Shown here one piece after another: positions 17,477-26,575 of a DNA stretch of 39,621 nucleotides. The notes under the pieces are model-generated. The model made no database searches and was not told the origin of the DNA. It was given only the letters and a program-made list of their open reading frames with translations. Numbering within the stretch: the stretch's first letter is position 1; each line of letters begins with the position of its first letter. Source of the stretch: Planctomycetia bacterium (GTDB taxonomy: Bacteria; Planctomycetota; UBA8108; SXIK01); assembly GCA_005772855.1 (NCBI GenBank), contig SXIK01000233.1, positions 1-39,621 of the forward strand, written 5' to 3'. Made by a program: the position numbers and the translations under genes.

Positions 17477-20400
17477 ATGAGAACATGTACTCTCTGGCTC
17501 GTTGGCCTCTGTATGTCGCCGTCCGCCCTCTTGGGGACGGGCACGGACCAGAGGGCCGTGATACAGGGCGCGGCAAGGAAACTTCTGGCAGAAGGCCATG
17601 CCTGGGAAACCCAGGCGGAGACGCGGGGTCCGATCGAGGCCGGCGAGAGCAGCCGAGGCGCCATCGCCAGGGACGGTTGTCTGTACGCCTCCTTGAGCCC
17701 CGGAGCGGGGATCGAGATTGGGAGGCAGGGAACAGCCACCGCCGTGCTTCTCGAGGGCAACTGGATGACTCTGGCACAGGCCGCAGCCCGTTCCGGAGGG
17801 GAGTTGGCGCAGCGCCTGTCTGCACTCGCACCCTTGAAACTCCCGGCCGCCGAGGCGGAAGAGCTGGCTGCCAGGGTCTCCAACCTCCAGCAGGATGGGG
17901 AGCTCTTCACGGGAAGGCTGAACCCCGAGGCTGCTGGAGAGCTACTTTCAGGACGCGGAGGTGGGCGGCGCGATGACCCCGTCAAGAGTTTAGGCGGAAC
18001 CGCGGAATTCCTGGTGAAGGAAGGTACGCTCCGGCAACTCACCCTGACGTTGAAGGGGACGCGCTGGTCCGGGGGCAAGGAAGCTCCCCTGGAACTCAAG
18101 GTAGTCACTCGGTTCAGCCAGATCGGTTCGGCCGTGGTCAACCTCCCGGCCGATGCTCGAGACATCGTGGAATCAATCGCCAGGGGGAGTCCTTCGCCGG
18201 TTTTCGTTCCCGAACCTGGATTCAGGAAGCTTTTCAACGGCCGCGACCTTGCCGGTTGGGCCGGCCGGTCGGAGCACTGGTCGGTGGAGGACGGCGCCAT
18301 TACCGGCAGGACCACGAGGGAGAATCCCGCCAGGGGGAACAACTTCCTCGTGGCCAGAAATGGAGACAAGAGCCTGATCGTCGCTGACTTCGAGCTTCGA
18401 TTCTCCTACAGGATTGTCGCGAACAACGCCGCGGGATTCGCCAATTCAGGTGTTCAGTACCGGAGCAAGGAGCTCCCGAACTTTGTCGTTGCCGGCTACC
18501 AGGCCGACTTCGAGGCGGGAAGCCAGTTCTCGGGCATTCTCTACGATGAGGCGGGCGGTGCGGGCGGGAGGGGAATCATGGCCAACCGGGGAGAGTCGGT
18601 GATCTGGGGCGCCGACGGCCACAAGAGGGTTGAGGGGCAACTTGCCGACTCCGCGGAGATCCAGAAATCCATCAAGCTCAATGACTGGAACGACTACGTC
18701 ATCATTGCCGAGGGAACCCGCCTGGAGCACTTTATCAATGGAGTCCAGGCCATGGACGCCACCGACGAGCACGAGGCGAAGCGGCTCAAGTCGGGAGTGC
18801 TCGCGATTCAGATTCACGCGGGCGAGCCGATGACCGTACAGGTGAAAAATGTGCGGATCAGGACTCTCGGCAGCCCCGATCGAACCGGAGGGAGCAACCT
18901 CAAGGCAGCGAATGGCTTCAAGGTCGAAGTGCTCTACACAGTGCCGAAGGAAACGGAAGGTTCCTGGGTGGCTCTCTGCACGGATCCGAAGGGACGCCTC
19001 ATTGTCTCGGACCAGAATGGGCCCCTTTACCGGCTGACCGTGCCCCGCTCCGGTGCCCGAGTGGTTCGCCCTGAACGGATCAACCTCGAGATCGGCGGTG
19101 CCCACGGACTTCTCTGGGCCTTCGATAGCCTCTACGTCATGGTGAACGAGAAGGATCCTCGCGGACTCTATCGGGTCCGCGACACCGACGGCGACGACCG
19201 CTTCGACAAGGTCGAGTTGCTGCGCGAGATTCAGGGTCGAGGGGAGCACGGGTTGCACTCCATGGTGCTTTCCCCCGACGGGAAGTCCCTGTACGTGGTT
19301 TGCGGGAATTCCACGACCTTGACCAGACTCGATGCTTCCCTCGTCCCTCAAAACTGGAGCGAGGACGACCTTCTCCCCCGCCTGCCCACAGGCTTCATGG
19401 ACGACTCTCTCGCGCCGCAGGGCTGGATTGCCAGGACCGATCCGGAGGGCAAGAGCTGGGAGCTCGTGGCGATGGGATTCCGCAATCCATTTGACATGGC
19501 ACTCAACAGGGTCGGGGAGCTCTTCACCTACGATGCCGACATGGAGTGGGACATCGGAGATCCATGGTATCGCCCTACTCGCGTGAATCACGTCACAAGC
19601 GGCGCTGAGTTCGGCTTCCGCAATGGCAACGGAAAGTGGCCCGAATACTACCTCGACAGCTGCGGCAAGGTGGCCAATCTCGGCCCCGGCTCGCCCACCG
19701 GGATCACTTTCGGCTACGGTGCCCGGTTTCCGGCAAAGTACCAGGAGGCTCTGTATCTTTGCGATTGGAGTTTTGGCAAGCTCCGGGCCTTTCATCTGAA
19801 CCCCGACGGTGCAAGCTACACTGGCGAGGCGGAGGACTTCGTCAGCGGCCAGCCCTTGCCCCTGACCGATGTCGTGATCAACCCCCTCGATGGGGCCATG
19901 TACTTCACGGTGGGAGGGCGTGGCGTCCAGTCCGCGCTCTACCGAGTGTCGTACATCGGAGATGAGGCCACAAAGGCAAGCCCGCCCGACACGCGCCTCC
20001 AGGAGCAGCGCGACCTCCGCCGCAGGCTCGAGGCCTTTCACGGGCATGCCGATCCGGCCGCAGTGGAGGCTGCCTGGCCCCACCTGGCCGACAGGGACCG
20101 GGTCCTGCGCTATGCCGCTCGAATTGCGCTTGAGTGGCAGGATCCCTCTCTGTGGCGCGAGAAGGCTCTCGCCGAGAAGGATCCCCGAAGGGCCATCGCG
20201 GCTCTCCTGTCGCTAGCTCGCGTCAGCTCACGCGACAAGGTACATCGAAAGGAGACCGATCCACCCGCTGACCCGATGCTGCGAGGACGCGCCCTCGCAG
20301 CGCTCGAGACGATCGACTGGAGCACTCTCGGACACGACGACGCGGTGGACTTGCTGCGCGCCTACTCCGTCGTCATGATCCGCCTCGGAAGCCCGGACGA

Positions 20401-21319
20401 ATCCAGTCGGTTCAAGCTCATCGCGAAGTTCGATCCCCTCTTCCCGGCAAGGAACCGGCAAGTGAACGCTCTCCTGGCCCCGCTCTTGGTGTACCTGGAG
20501 GCACCCAGCGCCGCGGGCAAGATCCTGGCCGCGATGCGCGGAGCGCTCACACAGGAGGAGGATGTGGACTACGCTCTCGCCTTGCGCACTCTGAAGACAG
20601 GCTGGACGATGCCGTTGCGCGAGGAGTATTTCCGGTGGTTCACCACCCGAGCTGCAACTTACCGCGGAGGCAACACCTTCGAGAGTTCGCTGCGGACTCT
20701 GAAGGCCCAGGCCGTTGAGCTGCTGAGTCCGGAGGAGAAGACCGCGCTGAAGCCCATCCTCGAGGCGGCTCCGGAGCACCGATCGCTGGCAGAAATCCTT
20801 GCTGCTCGCAAGTTTGTCAAGGAATGGAAGCTCGACGAGCTCCTCCCCATCGTGGACAAGGGGCTCCAGGGGGGTCGAGATCCTGAGCGCGGTCGTCGCC
20901 TCTTCGGCCTCGCGGGGTGCGCAGCCTGCCACAGGTTCGAACAGGACGGTGGAGCCGTTGGCCCGGACCTTACCGGGGTCGCAGGAAGATTCAGTGTGCA
21001 CGACCTCCTGGAGTCCATGGTGGAGCCCAACAAGGTGATCAGCGACCAGTATGCCGCGATCACTATCCAGAAGAAGAACGGAGAGCTCATTTCAGGGAGA
21101 GTCGGCAATCTTTTTGGTACGACGCTCAACATTGTCGAGAACATGTTTGAACCGGGACGTATGGCGAACGTGAACCGCGCCGACATAGAGTCCATGGAGA
21201 TCTCCAGGGTTTCCATGATGCCCGAGGGTCTCCTCAACAGTCTGGAGCAGGACGAGATCCTGGATCTCGTCGCGTACCTCCTCGCGCGGGGCAACTCGAA
21301 GGGGCCAGCCTCTCGGTGA
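17477..21319 (+). CDS. PVC-type secreted DUF1080 / beta-propeller / cytochrome c protein
   Basis: A 1280-residue exported multidomain protein. A signal peptide starts at the ATG 17477-17479 (MRTCTLWLVGLCMSPSALLG). After about 230 unassigned residues comes a DUF1080 / 3-keto-disaccharide hydrolase-like domain (FRKLFNGRDLAGWAG, WSVEDGAITGRT, GVLAIQIHAGEP; about 248-465). A beta-propeller dehydrogenase-like domain follows (GFKVEVLYTVPKE, GPLYRLTV, MGFRNPFDMALNRVGELFTYDADMEWD; about 475-830), then an alpha-helical HEAT-like stretch. The C-terminal cytochrome c-type domain has heme motif CAACH at about 1148-1152, then VGPDLTGVAGRF. Such proteins are characteristic of planctomycetes and verrucomicrobia and are thought to oxidise or split sugars in the periplasm. 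The N-terminal extension to 17390 is not needed. Confidence 0.9.
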   Translation: MRTCTLWLVGLCMSPSALLGTGTDQRAVIQGAARKLLAEGHAWETQAETRGPIEAGESSRGAIARDGCLYASLSPGAGIEIGRQGTATAVLLEGNWMTLAQAAARSGGELAQRLSALAPLKLPAAEAEELAARVSNLQQDGELFTGRLNPEAAGELLSGRGGGRRDDPVKSLGGTAEFLVKEGTLRQLTLTLKGTRWSGGKEAPLELKVVTRFSQIGSAVVNLPADARDIVESIARGSPSPVFVPEPGFRKLFNGRDLAGWAGRSEHWSVEDGAITGRTTRENPARGNNFLVARNGDKSLIVADFELRFSYRIVANNAAGFANSGVQYRSKELPNFVVAGYQADFEAGSQFSGILYDEAGGAGGRGIMANRGESVIWGADGHKRVEGQLADSAEIQKSIKLNDWNDYVIIAEGTRLEHFINGVQAMDATDEHEAKRLKSGVLAIQIHAGEPMTVQVKNVRIRTLGSPDRTGGSNLKAANGFKVEVLYTVPKETEGSWVALCTDPKGRLIVSDQNGPLYRLTVPRSGARVVRPERINLEIGGAHGLLWAFDSLYVMVNEKDPRGLYRVRDTDGDDRFDKVELLREIQGRGEHGLHSMVLSPDGKSLYVVCGNSTTLTRLDASLVPQNWSEDDLLPRLPTGFMDDSLAPQGWIARTDPEGKSWELVAMGFRNPFDMALNRVGELFTYDADMEWDIGDPWYRPTRVNHVTSGAEFGFRNGNGKWPEYYLDSCGKVANLGPGSPTGITFGYGARFPAKYQEALYLCDWSFGKLRAFHLNPDGASYTGEAEDFVSGQPLPLTDVVINPLDGAMYFTVGGRGVQSALYRVSYIGDEATKASPPDTRLQEQRDLRRRLEAFHGHADPAAVEAAWPHLADRDRVLRYAARIALEWQDPSLWREKALAEKDPRRAIAALLSLARVSSRDKVHRKETDPPADPMLRGRALAALETIDWSTLGHDDAVDLLRAYSVVMIRLGSPDESSRFKLIAKFDPLFPARNRQVNALLAPLLVYLEAPSAAGKILAAMRGALTQEEDVDYALALRTLKTGWTMPLREEYFRWFTTRAATYRGGNTFESSLRTLKAQAVELLSPEEKTALKPILEAAPEHRSLAEILAARKFVKEWKLDELLPIVDKGLQGGRDPERGRRLFGLAGCAACHRFEQDGGAVGPDLTGVAGRFSVHDLLESMVEPNKVISDQYAAITIQKKNGELISGRVGNLFGTTLNIVENMFEPGRMANVNRADIESMEISRVSMMPEGLLNSLEQDEILDLVAYLLARGNSKGPASR

Positions 21320-21461
21320 TTTCCCCCTGAGGGCAGATTCAGCACCCGCGGGGCGCCGCCTGGATCTGCGTGGGATCCGAGAAAAGTTCATGGTAAGTTG
21401 TGGTGAAGCGGAGCCTGAAATTCTTGTCCTCACGGCCCGAGTCAAATGGAGGGAGAGCGCC

Positions 21462-22355
21462 ATGATCGTTGACGTCCATACCCACGTTCCGGAGTTTCGT
21501 GAGGCCCCGTTGCATGTCCCCGCGCCGCGTGCCGACATGGCGCCGATGCGACCCGATCAGCCCAACCCAGTCGTGTACACGTGGGTAGATTACTTGCGCG
21601 CCATGGGACCTGCCGAGGTTTCGATCTGCTTCAATATCGCCGCACCGCCCCCCGGGGATCCCTCCCCGGAGACGGGATTTCGTACCAGCGCGGCTGTGAT
21701 CAACGATCAAACCGCCGAATTTGTCCGCGCCCATCGCGATCGACTGATCGGCTTCCTCTCCGTCCATCCGCGCCAGCCGGACGTTCTGGAGGAGATCGAA
21801 CGGGCGAGGAGCGATCTCGCGCTTCGCGGCATCAAGCTAGGACCCAACTACCAGAACTTCGACCCTCTCTCGGAAGAGGCCTTTCGGGTTTACCGGCGCG
21901 CCCAGGAGTTACGATTGCCGATCCTCTTCCACCAGGGCACGAGCCCGGTGCGCCATGCCGACCTCGACTTTGCGCATCCGCGCCACATGGACCGGATTGC
22001 CACGGCGTTCCCCGACCTGAAAGTGATCCTCGCGCACATGGGCCATCCGTGGTGGATCGACACCATCGCGGTGATTCGCAAGCACCCCAATGTTTACGCC
22101 GATATTTCGGCTCTCTTCTATCGGCCGTGGTCGCAGTGGGAGTGCTTTCGGTATGCCACTGAGTGGAGCGTGCTGCACAAGATGCTCTTCGGCACGGATT
22201 TTCCAGTCGCGACAGTCGAGGAGACGATCGCCGGGCTCCGTCGGGTCAACGATCCGATCGCGAAAACCGGCATGCCGCGAGTCCCGGAGAACGAGTTGGA
22301 AGCGATCGTTCAGCGCGATAGCCTGAGCCTGTTGGGTCTGGAGCGCCCCGCCTGA
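21462..22355 (+). CDS. Amidohydrolase family protein (amidohydrolase 2 type)
   Basis: A 297-residue cytoplasmic TIM-barrel metal hydrolase or decarboxylase. Metal-site motifs: VDVHTH at the N-terminus, PILFHQGTSPV, VILAHMGHPWW and FGTDFP with the conserved Asp. The arrangement fits the PF04909 group, which includes amino-carboxymuconate-semialdehyde decarboxylase-like enzymes and lactone hydrolases. The ATG at 21462-21464 follows GGAGGGAGAG, a good ribosome site, whereas the longer frame from 21390 has none. It stands alone after the heme protein and is convergent with the DHDPS-like gene. The substrate cannot be named. Confidence 0.88.
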   Translation: MIVDVHTHVPEFREAPLHVPAPRADMAPMRPDQPNPVVYTWVDYLRAMGPAEVSICFNIAAPPPGDPSPETGFRTSAAVINDQTAEFVRAHRDRLIGFLSVHPRQPDVLEEIERARSDLALRGIKLGPNYQNFDPLSEEAFRVYRRAQELRLPILFHQGTSPVRHADLDFAHPRHMDRIATAFPDLKVILAHMGHPWWIDTIAVIRKHPNVYADISALFYRPWSQWECFRYATEWSVLHKMLFGTDFPVATVEETIAGLRRVNDPIAKTGMPRVPENELEAIVQRDSLSLLGLERPA

Positions 22356-22447
22356 ATCGCAAGGAAGCGCTAAATAGTCCGGAGCGATTTCGAGTGTTCA
22401 GCATTCGCCGGGGAGTTTTCCGCGATGGCGCGAAGCGAAGGCCGACC

Positions 22448-22466
22448 GCGATCCTGGAAGGATCGC
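22448..22466. terminator. Perfect 8-bp hairpin between convergent genes
   Basis: GCGATCCT pairs with AGGATCGC around a GGA loop. It lies in the 221-bp gap between the amidohydrolase (plus) and the DHDPS-like gene (minus), so it could act as a two-way barrier. There is no T-run on either side, hence low confidence. I see nothing else in this gap. Confidence 0.35.
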
Positions 22467-22576
22467 AGAGTCCAAGCGACAAAGCCAGCGCGGAGGAGAA
22501 CCGGCGAGGCGCCACCCCGAATTGTGCCTGGCCATGTAGCTTGAGGTCACGCGTCCTGACCCGTCTGTCCCACCCG

Positions 22577-23605
22577 TCATTGCTCTTCCGAGTACTTGCG
22601 GGCCATCCGGACGATGTCCCGCTGCTCCTCGGGCGAGACTTGAAGGTTCGGAGGACGCACTGGCCCTCCAGCTCTACCCAGAGCCTCCAGCGCCACCTTG
22701 ATCGCACTCACGCTGTATTCCGGCTTGAGGTCGCGCATCTTGACTGCTGGTTCGATGCGGCTTTTCAAGACCTCGTTCATGCCAGATAGATTCCCGGCCA
22801 GCCCATGTTTGCAGAATTCCGCGCAGGCACGAGGCACAAGGGAGGCAACTGTTGTTGCACAAGCCCGCGCTCCTTCAGGCCAGGCCTGGACGGCGTGGTT
22901 CTCGCCTTCCGCAATCCAGAGGAAGCGGTCTGAAATCAGAGAACCGAGAGCCTTGCCCATGGCGAGCTCACCACTGGAGTCCATGAACCCGACAACATTG
23001 GGCAACTCAGCCACACGGCGAATCACGTCGGGCCAGTAACTGTTCTTGCCCCGAGGATAAAGTATCACGCCAATATCAACGGAGCGTGCCACATTCAAGA
23101 AGTACTCGTAGGTTCCTTCGAAAGTCTCGCCAGCGTGCGAAAACAAAAGGATCCCGTCTGCGCCCGCCATTTGCGCATTGCGGGCATGGCGCAATGCCAA
23201 TCCGTAACCGCCTCCAACTCCAACGACCACAGGCATTTTCCCCCTGGCGCCGGCCACTGCGGCAAGTGCCAGCGCGTTCTGCTCATCGGGGTCCAGGGAG
23301 AAGAACTCGCCCAGTCCTGCACCGACCACGATGGTCATGTTTTCGGCGACGTTCAAGTCCGCATGAAAAGCGATATTCTTGCGAAGCCCCTCGGCGTCGA
23401 AGTCCCGGTTGGGGAGGAAGGGAGTAATCTGGAGGTTGTGCACTCCACGCAAGGCAGGGATGAGGTCCTTCACGGACCGAGGAGCGAGTCTCTTCGGCTT
23501 GCTTGCCGGCAAGTCTTTGGCCAGAACGCCGCGCGTCGCGACCCAGGAACTGGTCGCCAACATGGTTGCTTCCTTGAGGAAAATACGTCTGGAGCTTTGC
23601 TTCAC
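22577..23605 (-). CDS. Tat-exported dihydrodipicolinate synthase-family protein lacking the Schiff-base lysine
   Basis: A 342-residue protein of the DHDPS / N-acetylneuraminate lyase TIM-barrel family. The N-terminus KQSSRRIFLKEATMLATSS is a twin-arginine signal (SRRIFLK), so it is exported folded. The core resembles 5-dehydro-4-deoxyglucarate dehydratase: GAGLGEFFSLDPDEQ and PVVVGVGGGYG. The conserved tyrosine is present (Y183 in VILYPRGKN). The catalytic lysine, expected in VVG(I/F)KD, is methionine (M208 in NVVGFMDSSGEL), so the usual Schiff-base chemistry is not possible. It may be a sugar-acid binding protein or use other chemistry. The start is GTG 23603-23605 with GAGGTG nearby. Confidence 0.85.
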   Translation of the reverse strand: MKQSSRRIFLKEATMLATSSWVATRGVLAKDLPASKPKRLAPRSVKDLIPALRGVHNLQITPFLPNRDFDAEGLRKNIAFHADLNVAENMTIVVGAGLGEFFSLDPDEQNALALAAVAGARGKMPVVVGVGGGYGLALRHARNAQMAGADGILLFSHAGETFEGTYEYFLNVARSVDIGVILYPRGKNSYWPDVIRRVAELPNVVGFMDSSGELAMGKALGSLISDRFLWIAEGENHAVQAWPEGARACATTVASLVPRACAEFCKHGLAGNLSGMNEVLKSRIEPAVKMRDLKPEYSVSAIKVALEALGRAGGPVRPPNLQVSPEEQRDIVRMARKYSEEQ

Positions 23606-23756
23606 CTTGCACCTCGCTTCCTGTCAAAATGGCCTGGTAGGTACCCTACTCTGACCGAGGGCCTCCTACAATGCCAGAGTGTGGGTTTGGCCTCAGGACG
23701 TGCTTCTGCGAGCGGACGGGAGCTGGCGCCGCCTTTCGTGGTCGCCGAGCCAGCGC

Positions 23757-24443
23757 TCAAATCAACTCGTCGGTCTGCGATGAGACGACCAGCAGGAGGC
23801 AGCCCTTCTCCGTCGACTGAACGCCGTGGTCTGAGTTTGCTGCGGCACACTGGTAGTCGCCAGCCCGAAGAACTTCTCCGGCGACGTGGAGGTCGCCCTC
23901 GAGGACGAAGCACTCCTCACGGCCCGCGTGGCGATGTGGGGGGTAGGCAGAGCCCGGGTCCATGCGCACGAGCATGGTGACATAGCGGCGCTCTTCATCG
24001 ACGGCGAGCTGCCTGAATCGGACGCCAGGGCAGTCGGTCTCTTCCCATACGCCATCTGTGGAGCGCAGAACGTGAAGCCCTGCCGTGGCGTGTCTGTTCG
24101 GTCGCCAGCCCTTCCATACTTGAATTGAAGGATTCTGGTGGTTTCCCGTGGTGGCGGCATTCGCGTTGCTCGAGACCTCGCGCAGGAGACGCTGCTTGAG
24201 CTGAGGCGGAGGTGTCGCGGCCGCGGTGATCCCGGCCAGGTCTACTGTCAGCTCGCGATTGCACGCGACTTCTGCATCGCAGAACGCACAGCCTTCCGCG
24301 AGGTGCCGCGCAAAAGCCGCAGCCTCTTCAACGGGCAAGGCCCCGAGGGTGAAAAGCGCCGCGTTTTCTTGCGCCACATCGCCAGGATAGGCCGAGCATG
24401 GCGGGCGGACTCTGCCGCCATGAGAGTTCGTGGTGTCGCTCAT
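23757..24443 (-). CDS. ChrR-like anti-sigma factor with zinc-binding N-terminus and cupin domain
   Basis: A 228-residue cytoplasmic anti-sigma factor. Residues about 20-90 form the zinc anti-sigma domain, with H47, C52 and C55 (RHLAEGCAFC); the spacing is H-x4-C-x2-C rather than the usual H-x3-C-x2-C. Residues about 108-222 form a ChrR-type cupin. H170, H172, E176 and H206 (PPHRHAGREECF, SDHGV) keep the same spacing as the zinc ligands of Rhodobacter ChrR (H141, H143, E147, H177). Its ATG (24441-24443) overlaps the sigma-factor stop as ATGA, so it is translationally coupled to its target. In Rhodobacter, ChrR releases RpoE when singlet oxygen is present; the signal here is not known. Confidence 0.92.
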   Translation of the reverse strand: MSDTTNSHGGRVRPPCSAYPGDVAQENAALFTLGALPVEEAAAFARHLAEGCAFCDAEVACNRELTVDLAGITAAATPPPQLKQRLLREVSSNANAATTGNHQNPSIQVWKGWRPNRHATAGLHVLRSTDGVWEETDCPGVRFRQLAVDEERRYVTMLVRMDPGSAYPPHRHAGREECFVLEGDLHVAGEVLRAGDYQCAAANSDHGVQSTEKGCLLLVVSSQTDELI

Positions 24444-25066
24444 GAGTTCACTCCCCTTTCGACGGTCGATGGGTGGCCGAGGATATTCCTGAGCTTGAGG
24501 ATTCCGAGCCGGATCTGGGTCTTCACGGTGCCGAGTGCGAGGTTGAGGCGTTCGGCGATGTCGCGGTGGGTCAGGCCTTCGAAGAAGGCGAGCTCGATCG
24601 CCCGCCTTTGGCTCTGCGGCAACGACGAAAGCGCATTGCGCACCGTGGCGCCGCGCTCCGAGGCCAAGCAAAGTTCCTCGGGCGGCGCGGAGCGATCAGG
24701 GCGCTCGTGGCCGAGATTGTCCATCGCGACCTCACGTCGGCGGCGCGTCGAGCGTAACCGATCGATGGCGCGCGAGCGTGCCATGGTGAAGAGCCAGGCG
24801 CAAACGGTGCCGCGCCCCTGCGAATACTCTGCGGCATTTTCCCAGACCTGTGTGTAGACATCCAGGGTAACTTCTTCCGCTGATTCGTGCTTGCCAAGGA
24901 TTCGAAGCGCGAGCCCGTAGACGACGGCACTGGTGACATCGTAGAGAGCTTCGAGAGCCGCCGGATCGCGCTTCGCGATTCGAGCGACCAGGGTCAGCAA
25001 CTCTATATTTGCGGCACCGGGTGGCACCACCGGCACGTCGATCGGTCCCTGCGAAGCTGAGTGCAT
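24440..25066 (-). CDS. ECF-type RNA polymerase sigma factor
   Basis: A 208-residue group IV sigma factor. Region 2 spans about residues 37-110 (ALEALYDVTSAVVYGLALRI, AEEVTLDVYTQVWENA, WLFTMARSRAIDRLRS). Region 4 spans about 145-197 (LSSLPQSQRRAIELAFFEGL, HRDIAERLNLALGTVKTQI). The ATG at 25064-25066 follows GGAG at good spacing; the much longer upstream frame is a GC artefact. It is the partner of the ChrR-like protein that starts at its stop codon. Upstream on the same strand are the HupE-like, DUF4331 and TPR genes, which are its likely regulon. Confidence 0.93.
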   Translation of the reverse strand: MHSASQGPIDVPVVPPGAANIELLTLVARIAKRDPAALEALYDVTSAVVYGLALRILGKHESAEEVTLDVYTQVWENAAEYSQGRGTVCAWLFTMARSRAIDRLRSTRRRREVAMDNLGHERPDRSAPPEELCLASERGATVRNALSSLPQSQRRAIELAFFEGLTHRDIAERLNLALGTVKTQIRLGILKLRNILGHPSTVERGVNS

Positions 25067-25176
25067 TGCGAGTCTCCAGCTGCTGCCGGAAACCCGCGAC
25101 GTGCGGACCTCCGCGCTCCTTTCCCTGTTACAGAAAATGGTACTGGATCGGTGCCTGAGAAACCAGGCTCCGAAGC

Positions 25177-26277
25177 TCACAAGCCTACCGTGCGCTGGAT
25201 GAGCCAGGAGACTCCGAGTGCGACCGTTGCAAGCGACGCCACGGTAGTACAGAGCGCAAATGCGACAGTGGATCTTTTGAGCGCCCACACAAGAGGCAAG
25301 ACGAGGCTCGCCACCGCGAGCTGTCCGGACTCGACCCCGAGATTGAAGAGCGCCAGCGGGAAAAGCGGCGTGGAATTGCCCGGGGTGGCCAGATTTCCCA
25401 GCGCAGCGGCGAAGCCAAGCCCATGCGCCAGCCCGAAGAGGAAGGTCAGCGCCCACCGGTGTCGCGAGTCACGGTGCAAAAGGTTCTCCACCGCGACCCA
25501 GGCGACGGAGAAGGCGATGATCGGCTCGACCACGGACGAGGGAATCCGGAGCACGCCCAGAACCGACAGCGCCAAGGTCATCGAGTGCGCCACAGTGAAC
25601 GAGGTGATGATGCCAACGGCCCGGCGCAGCCCGACTCCGGTGACAATGAGGGCGAAGAGGAAGAGAAGATGGTCGAAGCCGGTGAGGATGTGTTCTACCC
25701 CAAGAAAATAGTAGCCAAGAACGCTCTGCGAGGCCGTCGTCTCACTTGGAAGGGCGGCTGTGCCCGCCGGACTTTCCGGGGCGGGGATCGACGCCGCGAA
25801 CTCGTTTGCTGCGGCGGAGAGGAGCTTCTCGCCGAGAAGTCGTTCGTCGGCCGCCTCGACCGTCAGGTGCTGCCGATGTCCTCGAGGCATTGTGGCGACC
25901 AGCATGGAGCGAAGTGTCAAGGCCGAGCGCGGAGCGGGGAGCGAGAACTCGAGCTCAACGTTGTTATTTTGATCCCGGCGTGGGTGCAGCTCAGGCAGAA
26001 GAACGGGAGCGCCGTCCGTTCGGATTTCAAGGAGACCAGGGATCTGGGATGCGAGGAAGTGGTCGATCGTGGCTGTCGTCCGCTCGGCTGATTCGGGCCG
26101 CTCATTCGTCATGTCCACCAGGGTCGCGGCGTCGGAGCTCGAGAGCGTCAACCGCCCTGTGAGAAAGACAGGGTCAAGGCGCAGAGCCAGGCTGCTGAGG
26201 CCTGGGTCATGGCCGTGGAGAGGAGAGAGAGGGAGGAGGACCGCGACGAGAAGTGCGAGAAGCGTTGTTCGCAGCAT
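25177..26277 (-). CDS. HupE/UreJ-family membrane protein
   Basis: A 366-residue membrane protein with a cleavable signal peptide (MLRTTLLALLVAVLLPLSPL, then HGHDPG), a periplasmic domain of about 190 residues and a C-terminal bundle of about six membrane helices. The helices hold the HupE/UreJ motifs: GVEHILTGFDHLLFLFALIV, FTVAHSMTLALSVLGV and FLFGLAHGLGFAAAL. True HupE and UreJ proteins carry nickel; this longer type, with a periplasmic domain, is of unknown cargo. The start at 26275-26277 gives the signal peptide, although its ribosome site is weak. It lies between the DUF4331 gene and the ECF sigma gene (110 bp to the latter), so it is probably part of one regulon. Confidence 0.85.
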   Translation of the reverse strand: MLRTTLLALLVAVLLPLSPLHGHDPGLSSLALRLDPVFLTGRLTLSSSDAATLVDMTNERPESAERTTATIDHFLASQIPGLLEIRTDGAPVLLPELHPRRDQNNNVELEFSLPAPRSALTLRSMLVATMPRGHRQHLTVEAADERLLGEKLLSAAANEFAASIPAPESPAGTAALPSETTASQSVLGYYFLGVEHILTGFDHLLFLFALIVTGVGLRRAVGIITSFTVAHSMTLALSVLGVLRIPSSVVEPIIAFSVAWVAVENLLHRDSRHRWALTFLFGLAHGLGFAAALGNLATPGNSTPLFPLALFNLGVESGQLAVASLVLPLVWALKRSTVAFALCTTVASLATVALGVSWLIQRTVGL

Positions 26278-26510
26278 GGGATACTGTCCGAAGATCTGAA
26301 ATTGCCGCAGAGAACACCGAATTGACCGAGGAGCAGGATGGGACTCCGCAGGTGAGCTCGGTGCCCTCCGGGACAAGACTCCGAAATCGAGGAAGGAAGG
26401 CCGGAGGCCCCGAGACATACTCCTCCCGGCCGTGATGGGGACATCCTGCCGAAGGCTCACCCACCATCGGCACCGCAGGCGCCTGATGCTGGGGGGGGCT
26501 CCCTCCCCCG

Positions 26511-26545
26511 AGAAGAATATAGCGGAGCGCATTCGGCCCGCTCCG
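26511..26545 (-). terminator. Probable weak terminator after the DUF4331 gene
   Basis: On the minus strand CGGAGCG and CGCTCCG form a 7-bp stem with a 9-nt loop, followed by the T-rich CTATATTCTTCT. It stands 31 bp after the DUF4331 stop. The rest of the 298-bp gap up to the HupE-like gene contains a run of eight G at about 26491-26498 and no recognised riboswitch. Confidence 0.45.
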
Positions 26546-26575
26546 AAACCGTTGAATGGGTGTTACTCCACAACT

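Noticed and set aside
18446-20083. A 545-residue antisense frame over the heme protein gene
   Set aside because: The plus strand encodes clear DUF1080 and propeller domains; the antisense product matches nothing.
26278-26575. A cobalamin or nickel/cobalt riboswitch before the HupE-like gene
   Set aside because: The gap is GC-rich and can fold, but none of the conserved riboswitch boxes could be found.
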